A DNA stretch of 64,000 nucleotides, from the NCBI RefSeq assembly GCF_002090155.1, contig NZ_BBRM01000004.1, forward strand, positions 186,001 through 250,000, written 5' to 3'. The translations under genes were made by a program, and so were the position numbers. The notes below the pieces were generated by a model, which did not search any database, was not told the origin of the DNA, and saw nothing but the letters and a program-made list of their open reading frames with translations. Shown piece by piece: positions 48,808 through 63,247 of the stretch (its first letter is position 1; each line of letters opens with the position of its first letter). This stretch comes from Demequina sp. NBRC 110056 (lineage in GTDB: Bacteria > Actinomycetota > Actinomycetes > Actinomycetales > Demequinaceae).

Positions 48808-51308
48808 TGGCCCGCCGGCGCCCCCTCTCGCCCCAGCAGCTGCTGACGGGGTTGGCGACCGTCGTCACGATGGTCGCGATCGCGGTCGCGACGGCCTGGC
48901 CTATCTACGGCTCGGCGCAGGTCGTCGTCGCCGCCGCAGTCGGCACGGCGATCGGCTGCGGCACCGCGATCCTGTCGTGGTCCCTCGCGTGGCGGTGGTG
49001 GCAGACGGCGCTGGCCGCCGCCGCGCTGTACCTCGCGTGCGTGGTCCCGGCCGCCATCCCGTCGATGATGACGAGTCCCGCGCGCGTGCTGGAAGGCATC
49101 GGCACCGGCGTGATCGACATCGTGGCGGGCTGGAAGCGCCTCCTGACGATCGAGGTGCCCGCCGGCGACTACCAGGCTGTCCTCGTGCCGTTCTTCCTCA
49201 CGGTGGTGGTCTGCACGCTGGTCGCCACGGTGCTCGTGACGCGCGGCGGGAGAGCGGCGTCGCTCGCCGTCGTGCCCCTCCTCGCCATGGCGCTGTTCGG
49301 CGCGGTGCTCGGCACCGCGGCCACCCGCCCCGACGCTGAGGTAGGCCCCTTCACCGTTCCCTCTCCCGCCCACGTCGCCCTCGCCAGCGCGGCGGTCGCG
49401 GTCTGCGCCGGGTGGCTGCTCGCCCGGCCGCGCCTCGCGCGAGCCGAGGCGCTGCGCCAGGCCCGCGGCGCGACCGCGACACGTCAGAGCGGCGCCAGCC
49501 GCGCGGTCGCGCTGCGCCGGCACGCCGTGTCCGCGAGCATCGTGATCGTCACGGTCGGCATCGCGCTCGCCGCGGCTCCGCTCGCCGGCGCGTTCGGCGC
49601 CCGCGAGGTCCCGCGCGAGACCATCGACCCGCTGGTCGTCCTCCAGCAGCAGCCGAGCCCGCTGTCGTCGTACCGCGAGTGGTTCCGGACGGGGCGCTTC
49701 GACGAGCCGCTCTTCTCCGTCTCGACCGAGGCCACCGTCGACCGGCTCAGGATCGCGACCCTCGACGCCTACGACGGCTCGACCTTCCACGTGAGCGCCG
49801 GAGAGGACGCGGCGGACTTCCGCCGACAGCCCCAGACCCAGTCGCCGGACATCGACGTCACGATCGAGGCCGGCTACGAGGGAGTGTGGGTGCCCCTCGC
49901 CACCGCCGAGGCCGGGGCTCCGGCGTTCCGTGGCGAGCGCGCGGCAGCGCTGGCCGACTCCTACTACGCGGCCGCAGATCTCAGCGCCGGCGTGGTCGTC
50001 GAGGGCCAGGACGTACAGTCCGTCGAGGGGCTGCGCGCGGGCGACTCGTACGCGATCGAGGCCGCGCCCCAAGCTGACCTGGAGGCGTTCGCCGCGTCCA
50101 GCGGCGGCAGCTCGCTGCTGGACGAGGACGCGCATCCCGCCCTCGTGGCGTGGGCGGACGCGCACGCGTCCGAGCGCAGCGGCGAGGCGCTCCTCGGCCT
50201 CATCGACCTGCTGCGCGAGCGCGGCTACGTGAGCCACGCCTCGCGCGCGGATGCGGACGCGAACGCCTGGATGGAGGCGCTCGCGGCGCGCTCGCCGTAC
50301 GTGTTCCACGGCAGCCGATCCGGCCACTCGACCGCGCGCACGGAAGAGCTGTTCGACGCGCTCCTCGAGCAGGAGGAGCGGGCAGGCGCCGCGCTCGACG
50401 CCGACCTTCTCGTGGCCGCCGTGGGCGACGACGAGCAGTTCGCCACGGCGGCCGCGCTGCTCGCTCGGCACCTCGGGTTCGAGTCTCGCGTCGTCATCGG
50501 TGTACGGCTCCAGGGCACCGAGGCCGATGCGGCCGTTCCGCCGTGCGACGAGGTGTGCACGGGGTCGAACGTCACGGCGTGGGCCGAGGCACGGCCTCTC
50601 GGCGGTACGTGGGCGCCGCTCGATGCCACGCCCCAGTTCACGACGCCGCCGAGCCTCATCGAGGAGGGCCAGACTCCGCCCGAGAACCCCACCGAGCCCG
50701 AGCAGGTCGAGGCGGACGTCATCGACCCCCCCACCATCCTCAGCGAGTCCGTCGGGGAGTCGACGCCGGAGACCTCCGTGGAGGATGAGCCGTGGCTGCA
50801 GACGTTCGCGCCCCTGCTGGTCGCCATCGCGAGCACCGTCGTGGGGATCGCGCTGCTGCTGCTGCCGCTCGCGGTGCTGCCGCTCGCCAAGGCGATCCGG
50901 CGGCGACGCCGGCGCCGGGCAGCGAGTCCCGAGGTCGCGCTGGTGGGCGCCTGGGCCGAGCTCGTCGACCGCTACGTCGACGCCGGCGTCGAGGTGCCGA
51001 GCGGCCTGACGCGCGCCGAGCTCGCGGATGTGATCGACCGTCCCGCCGCCGCGTCCGTCGCCACCGCGGTGGACGGCGCGGTCTTCGCGGAGCATCCCGC
51101 CACCCGCGCCGACAGCGACGCCGTGTGGAAGGTCCTCGACGCCGAACGAGCGTCCCTGCGCGAGGAGCTCCCGCTCGGCAAGCGCATCGGCGCTGCTCTG
51201 AGCCTCACCTCCTTCACGCGGATGACCCGACCCCGCGACGCCTCCGAGGCGGCGACGCTGCGGCGCGTCGACCAGCAGTCACGGAGGGACGCGAATGCCA
51301 GGGTCTGA
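48807..51308 (+). CDS. TgpA-like membrane protein with degenerate transglutaminase domain
   Basis: 833 residues. Seven or so N-terminal hydrophobic helices within the first 270 residues, an extracytoplasmic region from about 270 to 660 carrying the transglutaminase fold, another helix at about 672-693 followed by an Arg-rich stop-transfer (RRRRRRR), and a cytoplasmic tail. In active enzymes the core reads G-x-C-E-x-F, then H-A-W-x-E, then D-x-T-P. Here these are GDDEQF (Asp542 where Cys is expected), TAWAEA (Thr590 where His is expected) and LDATP (Asp606 kept). Two of three catalytic residues are therefore lost. Two cysteines, 580 and 584, lie nearby but at the wrong place. The corresponding Bifidobacterium gene is named tgm. 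A binding or structural role is inferred. Confidence 0.88.
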   Translation: MARRRPLSPQQLLTGLATVVTMVAIAVATAWPIYGSAQVVVAAAVGTAIGCGTAILSWSLAWRWWQTALAAAALYLACVVPAAIPSMMTSPARVLEGIGTGVIDIVAGWKRLLTIEVPAGDYQAVLVPFFLTVVVCTLVATVLVTRGGRAASLAVVPLLAMALFGAVLGTAATRPDAEVGPFTVPSPAHVALASAAVAVCAGWLLARPRLARAEALRQARGATATRQSGASRAVALRRHAVSASIVIVTVGIALAAAPLAGAFGAREVPRETIDPLVVLQQQPSPLSSYREWFRTGRFDEPLFSVSTEATVDRLRIATLDAYDGSTFHVSAGEDAADFRRQPQTQSPDIDVTIEAGYEGVWVPLATAEAGAPAFRGERAAALADSYYAAADLSAGVVVEGQDVQSVEGLRAGDSYAIEAAPQADLEAFAASSGGSSLLDEDAHPALVAWADAHASERSGEALLGLIDLLRERGYVSHASRADADANAWMEALAARSPYVFHGSRSGHSTARTEELFDALLEQEERAGAALDADLLVAAVGDDEQFATAAALLARHLGFESRVVIGVRLQGTEADAAVPPCDEVCTGSNVTAWAEARPLGGTWAPLDATPQFTTPPSLIEEGQTPPENPTEPEQVEADVIDPPTILSESVGESTPETSVEDEPWLQTFAPLLVAIASTVVGIALLLLPLAVLPLAKAIRRRRRRRAASPEVALVGAWAELVDRYVDAGVEVPSGLTRAELADVIDRPAAASVATAVDGAVFAEHPATRADSDAVWKVLDAERASLREELPLGKRIGAALSLTSFTRMTRPRDASEAATLRRVDQQSRRDANARV

Positions 51309-52530
51309 GCTCGTGATCGGATGTCTCGTCGTCGGCGCCATCTGCTACGTCTGGTACGCCTGGGCGCTGTCGCGCCTGTTCCCGCAGATCGACGCCGACG
51401 GCTGGCGCGGTTGGGTGCCGATCATCAACGAGATGACGCTGTTCGAGCGGGGCGGCGTCGCGACCTGGAAGGTGCTGCTGTACTTCATCCCCGTCGTCAA
51501 CCTCTACGCGCTCTACCTGCGGTTCGGCGCCGCGTCGCGCATCGGCCGTCCGTGGGGACGCGGGTCCGGCTTCGGGGTCCTCGCCGTCCTGGTGCCGCCT
51601 GTCTGGGCGACGCTGCTCGCCTTCGGCTCGAGGGCCGATGCGGGGGTCGCCGAGGAGCGCCTCGTCGCCGTGGCGGGTCACCGCGAGGTCGCGGGTGGCC
51701 TCGGGCAGCCCCAGCTGCCCGCGACACCCCCTCCCGGGCCCACCCCGGAGCGCCAGCGCCAAGGTGGGGCTGAGCCCCCGTCGAGGCCGCCGGCCCCCGT
51801 GGAGGGGATCGAGGCGAGCGCCGAGGCCGCTCCCGGCGACGCGGCGCGCGCCGCGCAGATCGACGCCACCGACGGCGACGGCAGCGCAGGCGACACCGGC
51901 GTCGAACCGGGCACGGTCCTCCGGCGCCGCGACGTCGACCCTATCGAGGTGCACAACCCGTGGTCGCGCCCGCCAGCGGGCTCGACGCCCAAGTCAGGAC
52001 GCGACCGCACGCCGGCCCGCTCCGCGATCGCCCTTCCCGCCTGGCTCGACGCGGTCGAGGGCGCCGTGGACGGTGCGAGCGGCGGGTACTCCGTGCTCGA
52101 CGGTGGCGCGGACACCTCGACGACGGCCGCCGGCACCACCGCGGCCGCGCCCTCGGACGAGGACGGCGAGACCGTCGTCGTGGACCGCCGCCCGCAGGTC
52201 GTCTGGCGCCTGGTGGTCGACGACGTCGGCCCCCTCGCGCTCACGGAGGACAGCGTGATCCTGGGCCGACGGCCTGCACCCACCGCGCCCGGCATCCAGG
52301 CGCTCGCCATCCCCGACACCACGCGGACGCTGTCGAAGGCTCACGCGCGGCTCGACCTCGCCGACGGCGCCTGGACCATCACCGACCTCGACTCCACCAA
52401 CGGGGTGCTGCTCGTCGGGGCCGGCGGCGAGGAGACGGCCATCGAGCCCGGCGAGTCGGTAGCGCTGGCCGGACGGTTCCTGCTCGGCAAGGTCGGGATG
52501 AACATCACCTACGAGTCGGGGGCGTCATGA
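51295..52530 (+). CDS. Membrane-anchored FHA-domain protein with DUF5684-like N-terminus
   Basis: 411 residues. Three hydrophobic segments at about 5-28, 58-78 and 92-112 with VPIINEMTLF and YFIPVVNLYALYL resemble DUF5684/signal-peptidase-associated membrane modules. A long Ala/Pro/Glu/Asp linker follows, with the candidate phospho-site DGETVVVDRR at about residue 293. The C-terminal FHA domain (about 305-405) has ILGRRP, LSKAHARL and LDSTNGV. Binding residues Arg, Ser and Asn are present. ATG 51295 overlaps the previous gene by 14 bases, showing tight coupling. Confidence 0.87.
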   Translation: MPGSELVIGCLVVGAICYVWYAWALSRLFPQIDADGWRGWVPIINEMTLFERGGVATWKVLLYFIPVVNLYALYLRFGAASRIGRPWGRGSGFGVLAVLVPPVWATLLAFGSRADAGVAEERLVAVAGHREVAGGLGQPQLPATPPPGPTPERQRQGGAEPPSRPPAPVEGIEASAEAAPGDAARAAQIDATDGDGSAGDTGVEPGTVLRRRDVDPIEVHNPWSRPPAGSTPKSGRDRTPARSAIALPAWLDAVEGAVDGASGGYSVLDGGADTSTTAAGTTAAAPSDEDGETVVVDRRPQVVWRLVVDDVGPLALTEDSVILGRRPAPTAPGIQALAIPDTTRTLSKAHARLDLADGAWTITDLDSTNGVLLVGAGGEETAIEPGESVALAGRFLLGKVGMNITYESGAS

Positions 52531-53339
52531 GCATCGTCGACCTGGCAGGGATCACCCTGAGCATCGGCGCCGTCACCGATCGCGGACTCCGGCGCGCCGC
52601 GAACGAGGACGCGATGCTGACGACGGGCCCGGCCTTCGTCGTCGCCGACGGCATGGGTGGGTACGAGTGCGGAGACCTCGCCAGCGCTGCGGTGGTCGCG
52701 GCGTTCGACCAGCACCTCTCCGGGCTCGAGCGCGGGTCGTTCGACGCCGTGCACGGCGCCCTGCTGGACGCAGACGATCGGGTCGAGACCGTCGCCGCCT
52801 CCACCACGCGGGGAGCCGGAAGCACCGCCACCGGCGTGGTCCTCATCGAGCATGACGGCAGGCCTCACTGGCTCGTGTTCAACGTCGGGGACTCGCGGGT
52901 CTACCGGCACCTCGGAACCGAGCTCGAGCAGGTCACGCGCGATCACTCTCTGGGGCAGGAGCTCGTGGACTCGGGGCAGCTGCGCGCCGAGGACCTCGCC
53001 AGCTTCCCCGACCGTCACATGATCACCCGCGCGATCGGCGCAGTGGACTCGCTCGCGGACAGCTGGATCGTGCCGGTCGTCACCGGCGAGCGACTCCTGC
53101 TGTGCTCCGATGGCCTCCACGGGGAGCTGGGCGACGAGGACATCCGCGCGGTGCTGACGATGAGCGGGCACCCCGAGTCGGCAGCCAGGGTGCTCGTCGA
53201 CCGCGCCAACGAGCACGGCGGCCGCGACAACATCACCGTGATCGTGATCGACGTGGTCGCTGGCGGCGCGACAGTCGTGGGAGCCGGCACCACCGAGGCC
53301 CACGCGATGATCCTCGACGACGACACGCTGACGGTGTGA
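52527..53339 (+). CDS. PP2C-family protein serine/threonine phosphatase
   Basis: 270 residues. All PPM metal-binding motifs are intact: RRAANEDAM, FVVADGMGG, GSTATGVVLI, FNVGDSRVYR, LLLCSDGLHGEL and GRDNITVIVI. No transmembrane helix, so cytosolic. It would oppose the kinase encoded three to six genes upstream and matches prpC of the PFNA cluster. The C-terminus ends DDDTLTV, which itself resembles the threonine motifs of the next protein. ATG overlaps the preceding stop as ATGA. Confidence 0.95.
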   Translation: MSIVDLAGITLSIGAVTDRGLRRAANEDAMLTTGPAFVVADGMGGYECGDLASAAVVAAFDQHLSGLERGSFDAVHGALLDADDRVETVAASTTRGAGSTATGVVLIEHDGRPHWLVFNVGDSRVYRHLGTELEQVTRDHSLGQELVDSGQLRAEDLASFPDRHMITRAIGAVDSLADSWIVPVVTGERLLLCSDGLHGELGDEDIRAVLTMSGHPESAARVLVDRANEHGGRDNITVIVIDVVAGGATVVGAGTTEAHAMILDDDTLTV

Positions 53340-53346
53340 GGCGCGT

Positions 53347-53925
53347 ATGACCGACGACAAGGGCTCCGGGACGGCAGACGCCGAGCACGAGATGGACGAC
53401 GACGCGACACGGGTGTCGCCTCGTCCCGAGGCGGCCGCCACCCCGGAGTCGGCGGAGGATGACGACCGGACGCGTGTGGTCTCTCGCGACGGCGTAGCCC
53501 CGAGCGGTGCGGCCGAGGCCACCGACACCTCGGGTGGCACGGACACTGCGGGTGGCACCGGCGGCGATACGCGAGACCTCACCCTGGTCTCCGCCCGGCG
53601 GGCAGGCAAGCACGCGCTCACCCTGCCAGGCTCGGGCCACGGGAGGACCCGTCAGGACGCGCTGGTCGTCGACAGCTTCGCACCGCCGGCCGACGGAGCC
53701 GTGCCGTCCCGGGTCATCGCCTCCTATCCCCCGCGCGAGATCCCGCCTCCGCCACCTGCACCGGAAGCGGTGGAGGACGGACCGGCGCCCACGCGGTCCG
53801 CGCAGTCGTTGCCGTCGGAGGCCGCGCGCTCGCGCCGAGGCGCGCGGCGCACCCTCGCCGTCTTCACGGTGTCGTGCGCCCTCGCGGCGGGCGCCGCGGT
53901 GGCCCTCGTCGTGATCTGGCTCTGA
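53347..53925 (+). CDS. Tail-anchored protein with repeated candidate phospho-threonine motifs
   Basis: 192 residues with no recognised domain. The N-terminal 90 residues are acidic, disordered and hold three copies of one motif: DDATRVSPR (about residue 18), DDRTRVVSR (about 40) and RDLTLVSAR (about 77). A Pro-rich stretch REIPPPPPAPE follows. One C-terminal helix, TLAVFTVSCALAAGAAVALV, ends two or three residues before the stop. It looks like a cytoplasmic docking tail held at the membrane, suited to phosphorylation by the operon kinase and capture by its FHA domains; that role is inferred. It begins 7 bases after the phosphatase stop and is the last gene of the operon. Confidence 0.75.
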   Translation: MTDDKGSGTADAEHEMDDDATRVSPRPEAAATPESAEDDDRTRVVSRDGVAPSGAAEATDTSGGTDTAGGTGGDTRDLTLVSARRAGKHALTLPGSGHGRTRQDALVVDSFAPPADGAVPSRVIASYPPREIPPPPPAPEAVEDGPAPTRSAQSLPSEAARSRRGARRTLAVFTVSCALAAGAAVALVVIWL

Positions 53926-53981
53926 GACGCTCCGGCGAGGCGCTGTCACGTTCCTTCAGCGCTGACGTTCCCGAGAACTGA

Positions 53982-54040
53982 CAGTCGTGACGGCCCCCAG
54001 GGGCCACCAGCACCCATCCGTCGGCCATCTGTCAGTCGCG
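53982..54040. repeat. Intergenic repeat unit B, copy 1
   Basis: A 59-base unit that begins CAGTCGTGACGGCCCCCAGG, with an internal palindrome GGCCCCCAGGGGCC, and ends GTCAGTCGCG. The second copy at 54172-54230 matches at 54 of 59 positions. The two copies flank the tandem units A. The whole gap 53926-54307, between the converging ends of the fn3 operon and rpoC, holds these repeats and the rpoC terminator and no gene. Confidence 0.85.
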
Positions 54041-54133
54041 GTGGCACGCCAGCCAGCCCGCGCATCGGCGCTACACCGGGTGGCGCGGTGGCACGCCAGC
54101 CAGCCCGCGCATCGGCGCTTCACCGGGTGGCGC
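54041..54133. repeat. Tandem intergenic repeat unit A, two copies
   Basis: A 47-base unit beginning GTGGCACGCCAGCCAGCCCG repeats directly (54041-54087 and 54088-54133) with one mismatch over the 46 bases they share. Each copy contains the GCGCATCGGC word that recurs in other intergenic regions of the window. The copies are enclosed by the B units in a B-A-A-B order. Confidence 0.85.
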
Positions 54134-54171
54134 TCAAGCGGCCCGTCAACACGGACGTACCCGCGGACCGT

Positions 54172-54230
54172 CAGTCGCGACGGCCCCCAGGGGCCGCCAG
54201 TACCCATCCCTCGGCCATCCGTCAGTCGCG
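54172..54230. repeat. Intergenic repeat unit B, copy 2
   Basis: Second 59-base copy of unit B, same orientation as the copy at 53982. The five differences are scattered, so the copies have diverged by point changes since duplication. Confidence 0.85.
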
Positions 54231-54260
54231 ACTGCACTCAGGCGGCTCAGGACGCACGAA

Positions 54261-54290
54261 GGCCCGGCCCCGCTGCTGCGGGGCCGGGCC
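54261..54290 (-). terminator. Terminator of the rpoBC operon
   Basis: GGCCCGGCCCCG (54261-54272) pairs perfectly with CGGGGCCGGGCC (54279-54290) around a 6-base loop, 17 bases after the rpoC stop. On the minus strand TTCGTGCGT follows, a poor T-tract, but stem strength and position support a terminator. Confidence 0.75.
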
Positions 54291-54307
54291 TCGATGCGTG
54301 ATGGCGA

Positions 54308-58183
<3,876 letters not shown>

Positions 58184-58201
58184 TCGTTCGAATCCCTCTT
58201 C

Positions 58202-61681
<3,480 letters not shown>

Positions 61682-61822
61682 GGGGTGGTCCTTCCCTTTT
61701 GATAGCGTGCGTGACGCGCGTGTCGGACCACGGCTCCACCGGATCCCGGGGCGAAGCCACTCTCAGAGCGGACGCACGCCAGGTAGGCATATGAGGGCAG
61801 GGCATAGACAGCGCAACTACCA

Positions 61823-61851
61823 ACGATAGCCGCTGGGCGCGCGATTGTCCA
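61823..61851 (-). promoter_or_regulatory. rpoB promoter P2
   Basis: Minus-strand -35 TGGACA (61846-61851), 17-base spacer, -10 TATCGT (61823-61828). Its -35 overlaps the -10 of P1, so polymerase cannot occupy both at once. Confidence 0.65.
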
Positions 61852-61872
61852 CCGGAGTCGCCGCCCCGTCAA
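61844..61872 (-). promoter_or_regulatory. rpoB promoter P1
   Basis: Minus-strand -35 TTGACG (61867-61872), 17-base spacer, -10 GACAAT (61844-61849). The gap 61682-62025 between rpoB and rplL holds, in transcription order, the rplL terminator, one GCGCATCGGCC word (61913-61923), P1, P2 and a leader of about 130 bases, and no gene. Confidence 0.65.
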
Positions 61873-61970
61873 GGGAGGCGCACCGGCTTGTCGCCGGATC
61901 GTGACCCAGCCAGCGCATCGGCCCTGCTGAGCACGTGTGCGACACCTAGCGTACCCCCTCCACACAGCAG

Positions 61971-62006
61971 AACGCCGGGCCGCCCCCGAAGGGGCGACCC
62001 GGCGTT
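61971..62006 (-). terminator. Terminator after rplL
   Basis: AACGCCGGG (61971-61979) pairs with CCCGGCGTT (61998-62006), with an inner GCCCC/GGGGC stem. It starts 19 bases after the rplL stop and is followed by TTCTG-type sequence on the minus strand. Together with P1/P2 it separates rplJL from rpoBC transcription at least partly. Confidence 0.7.
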
Positions 62007-62025
62007 CGAGCCGAAAGCGGCGAGC

Positions 62026-62415
62026 TTACTTGAGCTCGACGGTGGCGCCGGCAGCCTCGAGCTGCTCCTTGGCCTTCTCGGCGTCCTCCTTCTTGGCACC
62101 CTCGAGGACCGTCTTGGGGGCCTCGTCGACGAGCGCCTTGGCCTCACCGAGGCCGAGCGACGTGAGCGCGCGCACCTCCTTGATGACCTGGATCTTCTTG
62201 TCGCCAACGGCGGTCAGGACGACGTCGAACTCGTCCTTCTCCTCGGCCTCGGCGGCGGCCTCGCCACCACCCGCGGGGGCGGCGACGGCAACGGCGGCGG
62301 GGGCGGCGGCGGTGACCTCGAAGGTCTCCTCGAACGCCTTGACGAACTCCGAGAGCTCGATGAGCGAGAGCTCCTTGAACTGCTCGATGAGCTCCTCGGT
62401 GGAGAGCTTAGCCAT
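62026..62415 (-). CDS. rplL: 50S ribosomal protein L7/L12
   Basis: 129 residues. N-terminal dimer domain [20 protein letters not shown], an Ala/Gly/Val hinge and the C-terminal domain [20 protein letters not shown] with [15 protein letters not shown] that contacts translation factors. Confidence 0.98.
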   Translation of the reverse strand: MAKLSTEELIEQFKELSLIELSEFVKAFEETFEVTAAAPAAVAVAAPAGGGEAAAEAEEKDEFDVVLTAVGDKKIQVIKEVRALTSLGLGEAKALVDEAPKTVLEGAKKEDAEKAKEQLEAAGATVELK

Positions 62416-62475
62416 GATGTGTTTCCTTATCTTTCAGCTGCGTGGAAGCAGGTTTTGCGTTGGGGTTCGCGGCCC

Positions 62476-62997
62476 TCAGGCCGCTTCTTCCTGCTTGACA
62501 CGCAGGGCGTCGACGGCACGCGCAGCCTGAGCGAGCGGTGCCTGGAACAGGTATGCCGCGCTGAACAGCGACGCCTTCATGGCGCCGGCTGCCTTGGCGA
62601 GCAGGACCTCACGGGACTCGAGGTCTGCGAGCTTGTTGATCTCCTCAGCGGAGAGCACATTGCCCTCGAGAACGCCGCCCTTGATGACGAGCTTGTCGTT
62701 CTCCTTGGCGAAAGCCTTCAGACCCTTTGCAGCCTCCACCGGGTCACCGGTGACGAATGCAATGGCCGTAGGACCGACGAAGAGGTCGTCAAGACCCTCG
62801 ACACCGGCCTCCTTGGCCGCGAGCGCCGTCAGAGTGTTCTTCGCGACCGTGTAGGTCGCGGCGCCGCGGAGCTTGCCGCGCAGCTCAGCGAGCTGCGGAA
62901 CCGACAGGCCGCGGTACTCGGTGATCACGACAGCCGTGGACTCACGGAACGCGTCCGTCAGCTCCTGGACTGCAGCCACCTTGTCTGGCGTCGCCAT
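62476..62997 (-). CDS. rplJ: 50S ribosomal protein L10
   Basis: 173 residues. [35 protein letters not shown] and the C-terminal helix that holds L7/L12 dimers. Preceded by AGGAAGGA. In many bacteria the L10-L12 complex binds the leader of its own mRNA; a long leader is present here. Confidence 0.98.
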   Translation of the reverse strand: MATPDKVAAVQELTDAFRESTAVVITEYRGLSVPQLAELRGKLRGAATYTVAKNTLTALAAKEAGVEGLDDLFVGPTAIAFVTGDPVEAAKGLKAFAKENDKLVIKGGVLEGNVLSAEEINKLADLESREVLLAKAAGAMKASLFSAAYLFQAPLAQAARAVDALRVKQEEAA

Positions 62998-63196
62998 AGT
63001 TGTCCTTCCTTCAGGTGACCGTCGGCGCCTCCTCGCGGAGACGGCCCACCCCGGACAACAGAAAAGCCCCGCGCAGGCGGGGCTGGGCCGGACGCACGTC
63101 GTGACGTGGTCCTTCTCAGTTCACCTGCGCTGGCCTCCGCTGCTGCGGGACTTCGGTCTGGCTGGATCTCTCCACCCTGACGACCGGCGGTCTTGG
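62998..63196 (-). promoter_or_regulatory. rplJ leader, probable L10-type autoregulatory RNA
   Basis: About 200 bases of transcribed leader between the predicted start near 63197 and the rplJ ATG. Its position, length and included terminator hairpin fit the L10 leader class (feedback by L10-L12). I cannot fold it here, so the class assignment is an inference. Confidence 0.55.
63065..63084 (-). terminator. Intrinsic terminator/attenuator inside the rplJ leader
   Basis: AGCCCCGC (63065-63072) pairs with GCGGGGCT (63077-63084) around a 4-base loop, and on the minus strand TTTTCTGTT follows at once. It is the only classical U-tract terminator in the window and sits 68 bases before rplJ and about 110 after the predicted start, so it can only act as an attenuator of rplJL. 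Confidence 0.75.
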
Positions 63197-63203
63197 GCCC
63201 AGA

Positions 63204-63233
63204 CAGGATACGCGACCGGGCGCTCCCTGCGCA
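63204..63233 (-). promoter_or_regulatory. Promoter of rplJL
   Basis: Minus-strand -35 TTGCGC (63228-63233), 18-base spacer, -10 TATCCT (63204-63209). It lies directly after the stop of the upstream glycosyltransferase gene. Confidence 0.65.
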
Positions 63234-63247
63234 AGCCGGCCGCCTCG

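Noticed and set aside
52527..53339. PP2C protein as an inactive pseudophosphatase, by analogy with the transglutaminase
   Set aside because: All metal-binding aspartates and the GSTATG and GRDN motifs are present.
54041..54133. CRISPR-like direct repeats
   Set aside because: Only two units lie in tandem without spacers, and no cas gene is in the window.
61682..62025. tRNA gene or small ORF in the rpoB upstream gap
   Set aside because: No cloverleaf with a T-loop GTTCGA-type motif in the right place and no coding frame with a ribosome site; promoters, a terminator and a repeat word explain the sequence.
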